From a virus, in IMG/VR virus record IMGVR_UViG_3300045922_000503, positions 1 to 64,000 of that record: DNA of 64,000 nucleotides; one strand, 5' to 3'. The translations under genes and the position numbers were made by a program. Within the stretch, counting starts at the first letter, position 1; every line of letters starts with the position of its first letter. Positions 62,987 to 64,000 of this stretch are shown here, piece by piece. Under the pieces are notes generated by a model. It ran no database searches, was not told the DNA's origin, and saw only the letters and a list, made by a program, of their open reading frames with translations.

Positions 62987-63570
62987 GCGGAATCATACTG
63001 GACAGGACAGGCGCTACGTCCACGGGCCTGAGGAGTGCAGAGGAGATGTCAAATCTCTTCAACGCAGGGAGTGACATCCTGGATTACCGCCCGGACCTGG
63101 CAGCCAGCGTCGTGCAGGTGGACGACAGGTTCGTCGCCACGGGGGCGATGGCGAACCTGTCGATGAGCGTGTGGGTGGAGGGCGAGGCTGACGTGTTCAT
63201 CCAGTTCTTCCCCAAGGATCGAGTCAAGCAGTTCTCCTTCCGTTTGGAGACCTTTGCGAGGGACAGCGACCGCATCGCCCAAGAGGTTCTGGTCAACGCC
63301 ATGGGACGGGAAGCCCGGGCGGTCGCGGACTTCTTCCCTGCCTCGGTAGGGCACATGAGGGAAGCTGTTGGGGCGCGGGGGCTCAACGGCGGCAGGGCTG
63401 CGAGGCACCAGGGGATGGACCTCCATCAGGTCACAGTCCTCGGGTTGTTTCGTCGGCTGAACACGAAGTCGCTGGCGACGGGTAACAGCCGGTGGGCCGA
63501 GGTGACGCTGGAGTTCATCCAGCGTCACGACCGCCTAGCCGGAGAGCTCCAACAGCGCGTTGGTCAGTGA
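62983..63570 (+). CDS. Unknown 195-aa protein, end of the structural run
   Basis: It begins with a beta-rich half and has a basic, helical C-terminal half with HHQ/HQ and RRLN segments. GCAGGATG supplies the start context. Its 3' end overlaps the convergent minus-strand gene by 36 nt. No family is recognised. Confidence 0.7.
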   Translation: MSGIILDRTGATSTGLRSAEEMSNLFNAGSDILDYRPDLAASVVQVDDRFVATGAMANLSMSVWVEGEADVFIQFFPKDRVKQFSFRLETFARDSDRIAQEVLVNAMGREARAVADFFPASVGHMREAVGARGLNGGRAARHQGMDLHQVTVLGLFRRLNTKSLATGNSRWAEVTLEFIQRHDRLAGELQQRVGQ

Positions 63571-64000
63571 CCTCCTGCCGTTCGGGCAGGACGCGCAGTT
63601 GGCCTGCGCGTAGCAGGACCACGTCCCCAAGGTGCCCCTGACAGCGGCCTTGACGCCCTCCCTGGCGGGGGAATCGACCCGCATGTCCTGGTTTTCTTTC
63701 ACCAGAGTCATGAGGGTGCTCAGCGCCTGCCCCACGGAGCAGCTCACCGGAAACTGCCTGTTGGGGCCTGTCGCCGCATACTCTGCCAGCAGCGACGACG
63801 CAGCGCCCAGATCCAGGTTGAACCCGAGGGCGCGCTCCGCGTCCTCCAGGAAAAGGTCCCTGCCCCTGCTACACTCCAGGCAGCTGCTCATGGACCGGCA
63901 GGCGTCTTCCTCCCCTGGCAAAAGAGTAAGTCCTGCGTTCAATCTGCTGCCGTCTGGGCAGCCAGGGAAGAACACCCGGTTTTGCCCGTGCTGGATGGAA
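63535..64000 (-). CDS. Cys-rich protein, 5' end beyond the window
   Basis: The frame is open to the right edge; a GTG at 63975 lacks a ribosome-binding site, so the gene is probably longer. At least 150 residues are visible. Eight Cys residues are spread in PGCPDG, SSCLECS, VSCSVG and CYAQANCASCPNG, which fits zinc binding or disulfide bonds. No family is recognised. Short perfect hairpins (for example ACGCGCAG/CTGCGCGT near 63590) occur in the coding DNA. Confidence 0.65.
   Translation of the reverse strand, partial: SIQHGQNRVFFPGCPDGSRLNAGLTLLPGEEDACRSMSSCLECSRGRDLFLEDAERALGFNLDLGAASSLLAEYAATGPNRQFPVSCSVGQALSTLMTLVKENQDMRVDSPAREGVKAAVRGTLGTWSCYAQANCASCPNGRRSLTNALLELSG

Overview
The window is a gene-dense, GC-rich stretch of a large tailed double-stranded DNA phage (class Caudoviricetes). 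It carries a portal protein, a spike and a set of large tail or baseplate proteins, an endolysin, a B12-dependent ribonucleotide reductase, and its own multisubunit-type RNA polymerase as a single beta-beta' fusion with an intein in the active site. Many genes have no recognisable function. The polymerase and gene sizes suggest a jumbo-type phage. The host cannot be named from the sequence. No complete tRNA cloverleaf, integrase or IS element was seen.

Layout. 1-4276 (minus strand): two copies of a leader plus Asn-run small gene plus terminator cassette, then a 180-aa unknown, a VWA-domain protein and a MoxR-type AAA+ ATPase. The coding DNA here is full of perfect stem-loops. 4434-6050 (minus): a ComM/Mg-chelatase-like ATPase with a degraded Walker A. 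6170-8552 (plus): fibre-like protein, small membrane protein and amidase, probably a lysis module. 8780-11124 (plus): unknown gene and DEDDh exonuclease. 11125-14546 (minus): portal and an unknown. 14788-18135 (plus): class II ribonucleotide reductase. 18354-23804 (plus): a run of small accessory genes. 24011-28264 (minus): three overlapping unknown genes. 28411-52887 (plus): a long cluster of mostly glycine-rich, membrane-prone proteins, many with a shared N-terminal signature of the form [YFAC]-x-[LIFVM]-x-K-[LIMV]-S, together with the RNA polymerase, a SNF2-like helicase that also carries the signature, and a zinc metalloprotease. 52963-53634 (minus): unknown. 53981-63570 (plus): spike, two very large tail or baseplate proteins and three more genes. 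A Cys-rich minus-strand gene runs off the right edge.

Regulation. A nonamer GGCCATAAC (variants GGCCATAAT, GCCCATAAT, GGCCATAGC) lies upstream of many transcription units, in the orientation of the following gene. In most cases a short perfect hairpin, often with an AATGG-type loop, follows 6-19 nt downstream. I read this as a phage promoter plus 5' leader hairpin. Several strong stem-loop terminators close transcription units.

How it may fit together (inference): the signature-bearing proteins look like internal virion or ejected proteins sharing a packaging or processing tag. The helicase carries the full signature and the polymerase a weaker KVS match, so both may be co-packaged, comparable to the virion polymerase of N4-like and phiKZ-like phages and the packaged DarB helicase of P1.
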